Source: Planctomycetia bacterium (lineage in GTDB: Bacteria; Planctomycetota; Phycisphaerae; UBA1845; Fen-1342). Taken from it: DNA of 64,000 nt. Positions 1 through 8,399 of this stretch are shown here, one piece after another. The stretch spans positions 2,230,616 through 2,294,615 of the forward strand of contig CP054190.1 in assembly GCA_015709575.1 (NCBI GenBank), read 5' to 3'. Under the pieces are notes generated by a model that did no database searches, was not told the DNA's origin, and saw nothing but the letters and a program-made list of their open reading frames with translations. Every line of letters begins with the position of its first letter. Position 1 is the first letter of the stretch. The translations under genes were made by a program, and so were the position numbers.

Positions 1-704
1 AGCGCGACCATCTGCGCATTCATCTGGTACGCCCGTGCCGCCTCGATCATCTGCACCATCTCCTGCACGGCCTGCGTGCCGGAGCGCTCGACGTGTCCGC
101 CGATGACCCGCGCCGCGACGGCCACCGGCTGCGCATTGCTCGGGTCAAAGCGCCCTGCCCCGGACTTCTGCAGGGCGCGATAATCGGCAAAGTCCGCCAG
201 CGCCAGCCGCGCCACACGCACGCCGTCCTGGCGGATGTCGCCGTCCTCGGTGATCTGCGTGGAGTGGGCGCGCGGGTTCAGGCGAATCGGCACGCCGCCG
301 ACGCCCAGCACCTCAGCGCCGTCCGCGGCGGAGCGCAATCGGCCGCGCTCATCCATGACGAAGCGCCCGTCGCGGGTGACGAGGTCCTGTCCGGCGGCCC
401 GCACGACAAAGAACCCTGCCCCTTCAATCGCGGCGTCGAGCGGCTCGCCGGTGCGCTCGAATGCCCCGGGGGAATGGTCGGTGCGCGTTTCGCCGAGCCA
501 AAGTCCGCCCGTGAGCGACCCCAACTCCTCGCTCGACGGGCCGATCCGCAGTCCGGCCTCGGACGCCGGCTGTCGTTCGGCGAAAGAGGCGATTTCACGC
601 TTGAATCCGACCGTATCCGCGTTAGCGATGTTGTTCGAGATCACGCTCTGGCGATACTCGTTCACCATCATCCCCGCTGCGGACTGGTACATGCCGTAGA
701 TCAT
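1..704 (-). CDS. flgF: Flagellar basal-body rod protein, FlgF/FlgG family (3' end outside window)
   Basis: This gene encodes an axial rod/hook-basal body protein, exported by the flagellar type III system and assembled in the periplasmic rod. The N-terminus MIYGMYQSAAGM followed by VISNNIANADTVGFKRE is the classic flagellar rod motif (residues 1-36). A second hallmark, the C-terminal segment QAVQEMVQMIEAARAYQMNAQ, lies just before the window edge, so only the last residues are missing. The FlgF rather than FlgG label is inferred: it is the first flg gene of its operon and flgG usually follows flgF. The ATG at 704-702 overlaps the stop of the small upstream ORF by 4 bp (ATGA), which indicates translational coupling. 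The sigma-54 promoter candidate at 1025-1041 probably drives both. Confidence 0.88.
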   Translation of the reverse strand, partial: MIYGMYQSAAGMMVNEYRQSVISNNIANADTVGFKREIASFAERQPASEAGLRIGPSSEELGSLTGGLWLGETRTDHSPGAFERTGEPLDAAIEGAGFFVVRAAGQDLVTRDGRFVMDERGRLRSAADGAEVLGVGGVPIRLNPRAHSTQITEDGDIRQDGVRVARLALADFADYRALQKSGAGRFDPSNAQPVAVAARVIGGHVERSGTQAVQEMVQMIEAARAYQMNAQMVA

Positions 705-931
705 TGCGCCCCCCTGTCGTCGTCTGGCGCTTCCTGCGCGAGTGATTCGTCATTTGTGCCGCTTTCGCACATCTGCGCGTGCAGATCGCCGGCGGCCCGC
801 CGCAGGGCTTCGTTCAATACAAGCCGCCCCAGCAGCCCGAGATCAGGGCGCGCCGCCGCCGCGGAGTACCCTGCACGGGAAGGAGCCACCTGCTGAACGA
901 TCCGCAGCATTCGTCGACGCTCGGGCGACAT
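701..931 (-). CDS. Small hypothetical protein coupled to flgF
   Basis: This 76-residue ORF lies directly upstream of the FlgF-type gene and shares a 4-bp ATGA overlap with it, which is the main reason to believe it is translated. The protein is charged, with an Arg-rich N-terminal half, an amphipathic helix around residues 31-50 (GLLGRLVLNEALRRAAG) and an acidic tail. I see no signal peptide or membrane segment. I do not recognise a family. Its place suggests a small flagellar accessory factor or leader cistron, but this is inference. A later start at Met8 is possible. Confidence 0.45.
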   Translation of the reverse strand: MSPERRRMLRIVQQVAPSRAGYSAAAARPDLGLLGRLVLNEALRRAAGDLHAQMCESGTNDESLAQEAPDDDRGAQ

Positions 932-1024
932 CCAGCGCTCCCGTCCAACCGGGTTTTCGCAGATGCCGTGCCGGTTGTCGCGCGCTGCGACGGAACGCGG
1001 GCACGGTCATCCCGGCTGCTGAAA

Positions 1025-1041
1025 GGCAGGTGGCGTGCCAG
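1025..1041 (-). promoter_or_regulatory. Sigma-54 (RpoN) promoter candidate for the flagellar rod operon
   Basis: On the minus strand the sequence reads CTGGCACGCCACCTGCC. It matches the sigma-54 consensus (TGGCACG, four bases, TTGC) with the GG at -24 and the GC at -12 separated by exactly 10 bp. It sits about 95 bp upstream of the first ORF of the FlgF operon. Sigma-54 control of middle flagellar genes is common in other bacteria, so the position makes biological sense. The match was found by eye and has not been scored. Confidence 0.6.
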
Positions 1042-1252
1042 TTGGCGTTTGCGGACGTGAAATGTCGCCGGCTAGCGCAAACAGCTGGGAATCAGCGGGG
1101 TTTGCCGCGTTACGGCATAGATCAGGATGACTTGCGCGGCGCCCCGGGCGCATCGCGTGCGCCGATGCCGCGGAAGTTGCGGGCCAACGTCTGCAAGATC
1201 ATCCCGGGCCGTCGCATCGGCCGCCGTTGCGTCACCGGCCCGCCCACCCCCA

Positions 1253-1409
1253 TCATTCCCGGCCCCGCCCGTCATTCCCGCGAAGGCGGGAAATCCAGCC
1301 CGCCGTTCCCGCCGTTCCCGTCATTCCCGTGGCACCGTCATTCCCTGCCCTGCTCGTCATTCCCGCGTGGCACCTGCCGCCGCGAAGGCGCGCGGCGGGA
1401 ATCCAGCCC
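1253..1409. repeat. REP-like palindromic repeat cluster in an intergenic region
   Basis: The non-coding stretch 932-1621 contains several copies of GTCATTCCCGCG followed by its complement GCGGGAATCCAG. One compact copy spans 1271-1298 (hairpin CCCGC-GAAG-GCGGG). A second copy (1356-1408) has its arms separated by an extra GC-rich segment. Partial arms occur at 1253, 1319 and 1336. This motif family is widespread in bacterial intergenic DNA as REP-like elements. Apart from the sigma-54 site at 1025-1041, I see no gene or other clear element in 932-1621. Confidence 0.6.
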
Positions 1410-1621
1410 GCTATTCTGCAATCCCCCAACCGCCGGGCAGCCGAAGCAGCAATTGCCCCGCCCATCCGTCGTGCATTCCCATATTCACCTTGCATCCTGC
1501 AAATCCGGTGCGATAATTCAGTAGTCCGGGCACCCGCCGCAAGGGCCGTGAAGAAGGGTTGTTCCGACCGGTGAAAATCAAGCGCCGCCCGACCCGGCGG
1601 CGCGTTCAGGGAGGACGTGAC

Positions 1622-3490
1622 ATGGGGTTTCGTCGTGAGTTCGCCGTTGTTCTTGTTCTGTTCGGGTTGGGGGGGGGCGGCCGCGCGCTAGCGCAGCTTG
1701 ACCCGGCGGATCCGTGGCCGAAGTTCGGTCGTGATGAGAGGAATTCCAGTTACAGCCCGGTGCCTGGTCCGCACAGCCTGCCGGAGTTGCGCTGGGTGGC
1801 TCCCGCCGGCTTCGGTGCAATCGCCCAGCCGGGCGGCTACGAGTCTCGGGCCAGCGCTGTGGTGGCACGAATCAACGATATTGAGTGCATCCTCGTCCCC
1901 GGCGTCTTCAGCGATGCGCCCGCGGGCGTCCGGCTACGCATCTTCCCCTATCACCCGTGCAGCCCGGCTCACCCGCCGGGCGGAGTAGCGACCCCCATCG
2001 GCGAGATCGTCGTTTCGGGGCCGGGTGAATGGCTGACCGGCACGCCATTGGTGCTTGCCAATGAGCGCGTGGTGGTTCAGACCTCCCGGCGTGTACGCTG
2101 CTATAACCTCAGCGCGATCAATCGGACTACCGCGTGCAGCGGTGCGCTCGTCCTGCCGAGCGCCCCCGAGTGGCAGTACCCGGCTGACGGCACAGACTTC
2201 ACCTCCGAAGCGGCCTCCCCGGCGACAGGAAAGACCGGTCCTGCCGGCAGTGATTTCGTCGTCGTTGTGGGCCGGCTGGTGGCGAGCCACGCAACGCAAG
2301 TCGTCGTAGCGTTTCTGAACCCAGTGACCGGGGACCCTTTTCATTTCTCCACTGTAGCCCAGCAGTCGAGTTCGATCACATCCTGCCCCGCGATCGGCCC
2401 CATCGACGATCGACCTGACAGGCACTTCACCTATGTCACATTGATGCAAGCAACTCCGTTATCCGGCTCTCCTCAACATTGCAGTGCGAACGTGGCGGCG
2501 ATCGCGTTCGACCAGCCTTGGCACCTGCCCGTGGTCCGTTGGGCCGACACAGCCCGGAACTGGGGTTCGCCGGTCCTTCATCAGAACGGTGATCTCCTGC
2601 TGCCTTCCGACGATCCCCATGTCCATACATTCGACAACTTGCTGGATCCGCTGGGAACGTGGTGTCTGTGGCGACGCCACCCGCCACAACCCGTCGGGTC
2701 GTCGGTGTTCTCAGCAACGGTCGGCGTATTTCCCGACCGCGTCGGTGTGACCTGGCAGGAGTCCGGCGGCATTATGTACCGAATCATCGACGGTCTCTCC
2801 TCTCTCGTGATCAGCGGTGACGCCGGAACGATCCCTAATCACATTGGTGGCGCGCCGTTGCTGGATATTGCAGAGCGCTTCTACATGAATACCGATGGGG
2901 CTTCGAGGGTATACGCCCGAAAAAAGGAGTTTCAGCCGGGAATCAACCGATTCGACGCCGGGTGGCGCGATCCGGTGACCGGCCTCCCCGTCGTGTATGA
3001 ACCACCATCGCCGTACAACACGGTCTTCGAATCTCAGCCCGCGATCACTACCGACGGGACGCTGATCTGCACAAACGAAGGCTATGTGCTCGCCCTGCGT
3101 CCGCTCCTCGGCGACTTCAACGGAGACGGCTGCCGGTCCAACTTCGACGTCGATCCCTTTGCCGATGCGCTGATGGATCTCCAGAAATGGCGGGAGGACT
3201 TCGGGGATCCCATCGGCATCAACCTGGTCGGCATCGGCGATTGCAACAACGATGGTGAATTCAATAACTTCGACATTGACTGCTTCGTGGACCTGATCGT
3301 CAATCACTCCGGCTGTCCCACCGGAACACCTGAGGAGGGCGAACCGCAGGCGCTGATGGGCGGCGGCGGCGAAGGCGAGGCAATGACGAGCGCGGGCGTC
3401 TTCGGTGAAGCCGACGGCCCGACCTGTCCGACCCCCGACGCGCACTTCTGGCAGACCATCGCCCAAGTGCGGGCCTACTTCGGAGACTGA
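1622..3490 (+). CDS. Exported beta-propeller-like protein with dockerin-like C-terminus
   Basis: This 622-residue protein starts at the ATG at 1622, preceded by a GGGAGG ribosome binding site. A longer in-frame start at 1559 would disrupt the signal peptide (MGFRREFAVVLVLFGL through ALAQ). The mature N-terminus contains WPKFGRDERNSSYS, typical of PQQ-type beta-propeller proteins, and the middle is beta-rich without a recognised active site. Two EF-hand-like segments follow: GDFNGDGCRSNFDVDPF and GDCNNDGEFNNFDIDCF, near residues 498-560. After them comes a Glu/Gly-rich tail. It is likely a secreted or surface protein held by the dockerin-like pair. It lies 2 bp upstream of a second dockerin-type gene, suggesting an operon. 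Confidence 0.8.
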   Translation: MGFRREFAVVLVLFGLGGGGRALAQLDPADPWPKFGRDERNSSYSPVPGPHSLPELRWVAPAGFGAIAQPGGYESRASAVVARINDIECILVPGVFSDAPAGVRLRIFPYHPCSPAHPPGGVATPIGEIVVSGPGEWLTGTPLVLANERVVVQTSRRVRCYNLSAINRTTACSGALVLPSAPEWQYPADGTDFTSEAASPATGKTGPAGSDFVVVVGRLVASHATQVVVAFLNPVTGDPFHFSTVAQQSSSITSCPAIGPIDDRPDRHFTYVTLMQATPLSGSPQHCSANVAAIAFDQPWHLPVVRWADTARNWGSPVLHQNGDLLLPSDDPHVHTFDNLLDPLGTWCLWRRHPPQPVGSSVFSATVGVFPDRVGVTWQESGGIMYRIIDGLSSLVISGDAGTIPNHIGGAPLLDIAERFYMNTDGASRVYARKKEFQPGINRFDAGWRDPVTGLPVVYEPPSPYNTVFESQPAITTDGTLICTNEGYVLALRPLLGDFNGDGCRSNFDVDPFADALMDLQKWREDFGDPIGINLVGIGDCNNDGEFNNFDIDCFVDLIVNHSGCPTGTPEEGEPQALMGGGGEGEAMTSAGVFGEADGPTCPTPDAHFWQTIAQVRAYFGD

Positions 3491-3492
3491 CC

Positions 3493-4953
3493 ATGACGAC
3501 TACAGACTTGTTCTGCTCCCGAGCGGCGCAGCCGGGCGCTGCACTTGGCCCCGGCGCCGCGGCATTGCGCGCGGCCATGCGTTCCGCAACGGGTATCGCG
3601 GTCTGGTGTGCGATGATCGCCCCTTCGGTCGCAAGCGCCCAGTTCGTACACGAGAAGGTGATGGTCGGCGCACGGGACTACTACCTGTACCAGCAGCCTT
3701 TCCCTGATCCACCGGAGTATGTGGGTGAGGTGCGCGTGGTCGCGACTCCTGACGGCGGCTGTGTCATGGTATACATCGCCGACTCGCTGATCCCCATCAA
3801 GCAGATTCTCCTCCAGGCGTTCGACTCCTGGGGGCGTCGCACGCTGGGCCCGATTCCCGTGGATTTCGATGAGTACCGCTCCATCTCACTGACCGTTCTG
3901 CCGGTCGGCGAGGATTACTGGGTCGCCTGGGGCAACAGCGGCGGCGCATGGTTCAGGATCGTGGACTCCGATGGTGCGGTCACGCCGCGGCGCCAGTTGG
4001 ATGCATCGGTGGAGCATGCGGAACTGATCTCGCTGGCGACGAACAACACCATCGTGGCCGCCGTGTACGACAGCCTCGACGACCCGACGCCGCCCTTCGG
4101 CGTTTCGGGGCGGCTCTTCACTCCCGACGGCACGCCGCTGACCGGCACATTGCCGATCGGGCACGACGCGGGCGGACAGGCGTTCTGGACTGGGACTCTA
4201 GCCTTCGGCGCGGACGCCACAATTCTCTACGCATATGACTGCTTCTTTCCTCATGCGGCCAGGGGAACGCGCTTTCGGTTCGGCGGCAGCGACGGCTCGC
4301 TCGGCAGTGCGTTTCTTGCGCCAAGTCGATTGCCGTTTGGCTCTGTGTATCCGGGATCGGACGGCGGCTACACGCTGCTTGCGGCCAATGGAGTCGGGTT
4401 GCCGGGGAACGTTGCCGAGGTATCGTGGCTGGATTCGAACGCGGCGGTTCTCCGTCGTGTCTCTTTCGATTCAGATTTCACCGGGATCACATTCAACGCG
4501 CGGGGCGAGTTTGTCACCAAATACGCTTACACCAACGCCGGGCCTCCCGAGTTGTCGGTCACACTCTACGACTCGGCTGGCGCGGTCATTGCCCACCGGC
4601 TGTCGCTGTACCGTCCACCGGCAGAGCAGGCCTGGTCAAGTGGATCGCGCGACTTTGCTCTAGCGGACAGCGGAGCAGTGTGGACCTATTGGCGAAACGC
4701 CCTTGTGCTGGATGAGCACTACATCACGCTCCTCCGCCCCATCTCGCCGGGGGATCTGAACGCCGACGACCTGACCAATGGGTTCGATGTTGACCCCTTC
4801 GTCCTCGCGCTGACCAACCGCGAAGCATATATCGCCGCGTTCCCGCATATCCCCCCGGAGGCCATCGACATCCTGGGCGACCTGAACGACGACGGCGTCC
4901 TGACCAACTTTGACATCGATCCGTTCGTCGACGCCCTCGTCAACGGGCCGTAG
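3493..4953 (+). CDS. Exported protein with dockerin-like EF-hand pair
   Basis: This protein of up to 486 residues follows the previous stop by 2 bp. The annotated ATG gives a 28-residue extension before a good signal peptide (MRSATGIAVWCAMIAPSVASAQ), so the ATG at 3577 is a realistic alternative start. The body of about 400 residues is beta-rich, with repeated short strands ending in Asp/Gly turns. I do not recognise a catalytic family. The C-terminus holds two calcium-loop-like repeats, GDLNADDLTNGFDVDPFV and [18 protein letters not shown]. Its function is unknown; it is probably extracellular or periplasmic. Confidence 0.78.
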   Translation: MTTTDLFCSRAAQPGAALGPGAAALRAAMRSATGIAVWCAMIAPSVASAQFVHEKVMVGARDYYLYQQPFPDPPEYVGEVRVVATPDGGCVMVYIADSLIPIKQILLQAFDSWGRRTLGPIPVDFDEYRSISLTVLPVGEDYWVAWGNSGGAWFRIVDSDGAVTPRRQLDASVEHAELISLATNNTIVAAVYDSLDDPTPPFGVSGRLFTPDGTPLTGTLPIGHDAGGQAFWTGTLAFGADATILYAYDCFFPHAARGTRFRFGGSDGSLGSAFLAPSRLPFGSVYPGSDGGYTLLAANGVGLPGNVAEVSWLDSNAAVLRRVSFDSDFTGITFNARGEFVTKYAYTNAGPPELSVTLYDSAGAVIAHRLSLYRPPAEQAWSSGSRDFALADSGAVWTYWRNALVLDEHYITLLRPISPGDLNADDLTNGFDVDPFVLALTNREAYIAAFPHIPPEAIDILGDLNDDGVLTNFDIDPFVDALVNGP

Positions 4954-5095
4954 CAGATGCGCGCAAGAACAGCGGGAAGTCGCGGCGTGGAAAGCCGGCG
5001 CCGCCAATAGCCGCGCGGCAGAACCAAGCTCAAAGTTGCATCGGTACACGATGGAGTACGCTGTTGATGGATGCAGGCGCAGCGCGATTCATCGC

Positions 5096-5785
5096 TCACG
5101 ACCCGCCGAGAATCATTGCCACGAACGGGTCGATGTCGAAGTTGTCGAAACGCGAGTCGTTGTTCACGTCGCCCGAGTGCGTGCACTCCGGAAACGCGGC
5201 TTCATAGCCGACGGGATCGATCAGCGCCAGAACGAACGGGTCAATGTCGAAGTTGTTGACGAGTCCGTCGCAGTTCATGTCGCCGCGCGGGCAGCGGTCG
5301 AACTGGAAGCGGTAGCGCAGGTCGAGCAGTTCGCCCTGGATCGGCCCCCCCTCAAAGTTCGTGTTGGCGATTACGGCGAACCAGAAAAAGAACGGCTGGT
5401 CGCCGGGCGAGACAAACCCGTTGAAGGCGTCGGTGGTCAATTCGGCAGAAAAGACGCCCGAGCCGCTCCACCCCAGCTCCTGCCCCCAGAATGTGAAACT
5501 GGTCAGGTCGGCAATCTGCGAGACGGGAATCACCATCTGAAAGGCAAAGTCCGCCGCACTGAACGTCTCATCCGCCCGAAACGTGACGTTCACGGTGGTC
5601 CCAACGATCGTGCCTTCGATCGTTGAGGCGCCCAACACTTCGCCCCCGAAGGGCAGCAGCGGCAGGCCCGAAAAATCCCAGACCTCAACCGTGCCGCAGC
5701 GCGGAACGGCGGAGATCGCGGGGGTCGTCAACGCGATTGCGGCAAGGGCGGTCGCGAGAGTGTGTGCGGTTGATCGGCGGCACAT
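5096..5785 (-). CDS. Small exported protein with dockerin-like C-terminus
   Basis: This 229-residue protein has a signal peptide (residues 1-26, ending TPAISA). A beta-sandwich-like body of about 130 residues contains the phrase [20 protein letters not shown]. The EF-hand pair [18 protein letters not shown] and [18 protein letters not shown] follows. It is transcribed toward the preceding plus-strand gene. The body could be a carbohydrate-binding or PEP-CTERM-like beta domain, but I cannot name it. The 280 bp between this gene and 6066 must hold divergent promoters; I could not single one out. Confidence 0.75.
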   Translation of the reverse strand: MCRRSTAHTLATALAAIALTTPAISAVPRCGTVEVWDFSGLPLLPFGGEVLGASTIEGTIVGTTVNVTFRADETFSAADFAFQMVIPVSQIADLTSFTFWGQELGWSGSGVFSAELTTDAFNGFVSPGDQPFFFWFAVIANTNFEGGPIQGELLDLRYRFQFDRCPRGDMNCDGLVNNFDIDPFVLALIDPVGYEAAFPECTHSGDVNNDSRFDNFDIDPFVAMILGGS

Positions 5786-6065
5786 GCGGGTGCTCAGGGA
5801 TCGGGATGGCTCGCCGGGCTGATTGTACCATGCTTGGCCGAATAGGCTCTGATTTTCCGCCGGTAGCGCCGTCCCGGCGGCGACGGCCGATGCGGAGGGC
5901 GGCTGCCACGCGCGGGCGTCTGGAGCGCGCCGTCACTATCCCCTGGCGAGAATCACACGAGCGGCGTAACCCCCTGCTCCTGCGTCGCATCCAGGACTGA
6001 GCGCGGATAGACTGTTCCAGCGCGGCTGCTCCGCCGCCGATGACTTTCGCGACCGGAATGCGACG

Positions 6066-6275
6066 ATGCCGGACACGCTCTATTTTGCGGTGTCAGCCTA
6101 TGCGGGTATCGGGCTGCTGTTCGGCGCGGGATTCATCAGCATCGGCCTGTCCCGCTTTGACGCGGCGGCGCAATCAGCCGGAATCGCGGTGCGGCTCCTG
6201 CTGCTTCCAGGCGCCGCGGTGCTGTGGCCGCTTTTAATGCTGCTGTGGCTTGGTCGCCGCGGAGGCGCTGCATGA
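6066..6275 (+). CDS. Small two-helix membrane protein of a Rieske/heme b cluster
   Basis: This 69-residue protein has two hydrophobic segments, about residues 5-28 (TLYFAVSAYAGIGLLFGAGF) and 42-63 (AVRLLLLPGAAVLWPLLMLL). The second is followed by positively charged residues, which favours a cytoplasmic C-terminus. The stop overlaps the next start by 4 bp (ATGA), the first of three overlapping gene junctions, so it is very likely translated. I do not recognise a family. Its position suggests a small structural subunit of the membrane redox complex encoded downstream. The ribosome binding site is weak. Confidence 0.65.
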   Translation: MPDTLYFAVSAYAGIGLLFGAGFISIGLSRFDAAAQSAGIAVRLLLLPGAAVLWPLLMLLWLGRRGGAA

Positions 6276-6454
6276 CGCGATCGCAGCGGGCTGTGCACGC
6301 CTGGGGCTGGCTGATGCTCACGCCGCTGTTAATCGCAGCGGTGATCGCAGGCTCGATGGGGCGTCGTCCGCCGCCGGCCCAGCCGGCGATCATTCCGGCC
6401 CCCACCATCAGCGGCCCGTTCATGGGCCCGGACTTCCCGGATCATCGCCGATGA
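6272..6454 (+). CDS. Small single-helix membrane protein of the same cluster
   Basis: This 60-residue protein begins MTRSQRAVHAWGW, followed by one membrane helix (LMLTPLLIAAVIAGSMG, about residues 14-30). A short proline-rich tail ends near PTISGPFMGPDFPDHRR. It overlaps the genes on both sides by 4 bp, which argues for tight co-translation with the Rieske fusion protein. No family is recognised. The length and topology resemble small accessory subunits of respiratory complexes; that is inference. Confidence 0.6.
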   Translation: MTRSQRAVHAWGWLMLTPLLIAAVIAGSMGRRPPPAQPAIIPAPTISGPFMGPDFPDHRR

Positions 6455-7521
6455 GCAGCGGATACGTGGCCGTCCAGTGGAACCGTCACAAGCGCGTCTA
6501 CGACATCATCGTCGCGCTCGCGCTCAGCCTGTTCATCGCGACGTTCTTCGTCATCGGACGGCTGATGTACCGCGGCGAGCACGCCGTCAGCGACGAAATC
6601 CTGCTGATGCGGGCGCTGGGAGCATGCGCGTTCTGCTCGCTGACAGTGATCCTGTGCATCGGGCCGCTGGCGCGCCTCAGCACACGCTTCCTCCCACTGC
6701 TGTACAACCGCCGCCATCTCGGCGTGGCGACGTTCCTGACTGCATTGCTGCACGCGGTCGTCGCGATCGGGTTTTATCACGGCTTCGGCGTACTGAACCC
6801 GCTCCGCTCACTGCTTGAGACCAACACGGCGTTCGATTCGCTGGCGTCGTTTCCATTTCAATTGTTCGGGCTGGCGGCGCTGCTGATCCTGTTCGTCATG
6901 GCCTCGACCAGCCACGATTTCTGGCTGCGAAATCTCGGCGCTCGTGGGTGGAAGCGCCTGCACATGCTGGTCTACCCGGCTTATCTGCTGGTCGTGCTTC
7001 ACGTCGCCCTCGGCGCGCTGCAAACACAGAGCAGCTCGGTGCTGCTGACGGTCGTGCTGGCGGCCGTGTCGCTGGTCGGCCTGCTGCATGTCGTGGCCGG
7101 GATGCGCGAACTGCGAACGGATGCGCGCACCCGGGACGAGCCGCCGTTGCGCGGCGAGGGATGGGTGGATGTCTGCGGCGTGGATGACGTGATGGAAGGG
7201 CGCGGGCGGGTGGTCTGCATCGGCACGCGCGAACGAATCGCGATTTTTCGGCACAATCAGAGCATTTCCGCGACAACCAACGTTTGCCGCCACCAAGGCG
7301 GGCCGCTCGGCGAGGGGCGCATCCTCGATGGCTGCATTACCTGCCCCTGGCACGGCTGGACGTATCGGCCGCAGGACGGCACAGCTCCGCCGCCGTTCAC
7401 GGAAAAAATCGCGACGTACCGCGTGCGAGTCGTGGGGAAGCGTGTACAGGTGATCCCGACCCCCCTGCCGCCGGGCACGGCGGTTGAGCCGGCGCGAATC
7501 GACGGAAGCCCACATGGATAG
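6451..7521 (+). CDS. Ferric-reductase-like heme b membrane domain fused to a Rieske [2Fe-2S] domain
   Basis: This 356-residue protein starts at the ATG overlapping the previous stop. An in-frame ATG at 6250 belongs to the overlap and is rejected. The N-terminal 220 residues contain about six membrane helices. His pairs in RRHLGVATFLTALLH and WKRLHMLVYPAYLLVVLH match the heme ligand pattern of ferric-reductase-like/YedZ proteins. The C-terminal domain has the Rieske motifs C279-R-H281 and C298-P-W-H301, with GGPLGEGR between them. It probably passes electrons across the membrane between heme b and a Rieske cluster. The start is coupled to the small membrane proteins and the 3' end overlaps the next gene by 8 bp. 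The substrate or partner is unknown. Confidence 0.85.
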   Translation: MSSGYVAVQWNRHKRVYDIIVALALSLFIATFFVIGRLMYRGEHAVSDEILLMRALGACAFCSLTVILCIGPLARLSTRFLPLLYNRRHLGVATFLTALLHAVVAIGFYHGFGVLNPLRSLLETNTAFDSLASFPFQLFGLAALLILFVMASTSHDFWLRNLGARGWKRLHMLVYPAYLLVVLHVALGALQTQSSSVLLTVVLAAVSLVGLLHVVAGMRELRTDARTRDEPPLRGEGWVDVCGVDDVMEGRGRVVCIGTRERIAIFRHNQSISATTNVCRHQGGPLGEGRILDGCITCPWHGWTYRPQDGTAPPPFTEKIATYRVRVVGKRVQVIPTPLPPGTAVEPARIDGSPHG

Positions 7522-8317
7522 CACCGCCCCCATGCCGCCGGCGGCGGACAGCGCATCCGATCAGTTCTATTGCGGTTATCGGCCGGTGGCGCCGTCGCTG
7601 CGCATGACGCTCGCAGTGATCGTCATCGTGCTGATTGCCGCGTTTGTCGCGACGGCGGCCGTGATGTCGCGACAACACGGCGATCCGGGGACGGGCGTGT
7701 GGCACTTCGGCACTCCACGCGAGTTCGTCGGACGGATCGTGTGCGAGCCGTACCCTATGCTTCTGATCGTGCCGAAAGAACGGGGCGACGTCGAGGCACT
7801 GCTGCTGGTCGAAATGGGCAAGTTCGGCGGAGGTCAGCGAGCGCTGCCACGGGATGGACAATGGGCGCGGGTAACCGGCTATTTGCTGGAGCGCGACGGC
7901 CGGCGAATGATCGAGTTGCTGGACGGTGACGCGGCGTTCGCCGCGGTGGATCGATCTGCCGTGGCAGGCGCGGATCGGATCGAGGCGCCCCCGGAGGTGC
8001 ACGAAGTCGCGGACCAGGAGATGTTCGGTGAAATCGTGGACACCAAGTGCTATCTGGGGGCGATGAAGCCGGGCGACGGCAAGGCCCACAAGGAATGCGC
8101 AACCCTGTGCATTCGCGGCGGTATCCCGCCAACGTTCATCACGCGCGACAACTTCGGCAAACGAACGTACTATCTGATTACGGATCCCGCGGGACGGGCA
8201 GTGGATGAGCGGATTCTGCCGTTCGTGGCCGACCCGGTGAAGATTCTCGGGACCGTCGAACGGCGCGGGTCGCTACTGCTGTTCAGGATTCACGTCACGA
8301 CGATTCAACGGATGTAA
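7514..8317 (+). CDS. Membrane-anchored protein with a conserved-looking Cys/His motif
   Basis: This 267-residue protein uses the ATG at 7514, inside the end of the Rieske gene. An upstream in-frame start at 7484 would overlap further. Residues 33-57 form one membrane helix (LAVIVIVLIAAFVATAAVM). Two soluble beta-rich segments follow. The second contains GEIVDTKCYLGAMKPGDGKAHKEC then ATLCIRGGIPP, giving a C-x15-C-x3-C set with a nearby His, near residues 184-212. This could bind a metal or cofactor. I have a vague memory of similar motifs in other bacterial redox clusters but cannot name a family. Its genomic link to the Rieske/heme b protein is strong. Confidence 0.65.
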   Translation: MDSTAPMPPAADSASDQFYCGYRPVAPSLRMTLAVIVIVLIAAFVATAAVMSRQHGDPGTGVWHFGTPREFVGRIVCEPYPMLLIVPKERGDVEALLLVEMGKFGGGQRALPRDGQWARVTGYLLERDGRRMIELLDGDAAFAAVDRSAVAGADRIEAPPEVHEVADQEMFGEIVDTKCYLGAMKPGDGKAHKECATLCIRGGIPPTFITRDNFGKRTYYLITDPAGRAVDERILPFVADPVKILGTVERRGSLLLFRIHVTTIQRM

Positions 8318-8399
8318 TCCGCGCGGGGCGATTCGCGGCATGCTAGGATAGCACCCGCGCGCCGCAGCATCGCCGGCCGGGCCGCCTGCGCGGCGCTGC

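Noticed and set aside
932..1621. Possible protein-coding ORFs in the gap, including one at 742-1524
   Set aside because: They are Arg/Pro-rich, cross the repeat cluster and lack ribosome sites; I treat the gap as non-coding.
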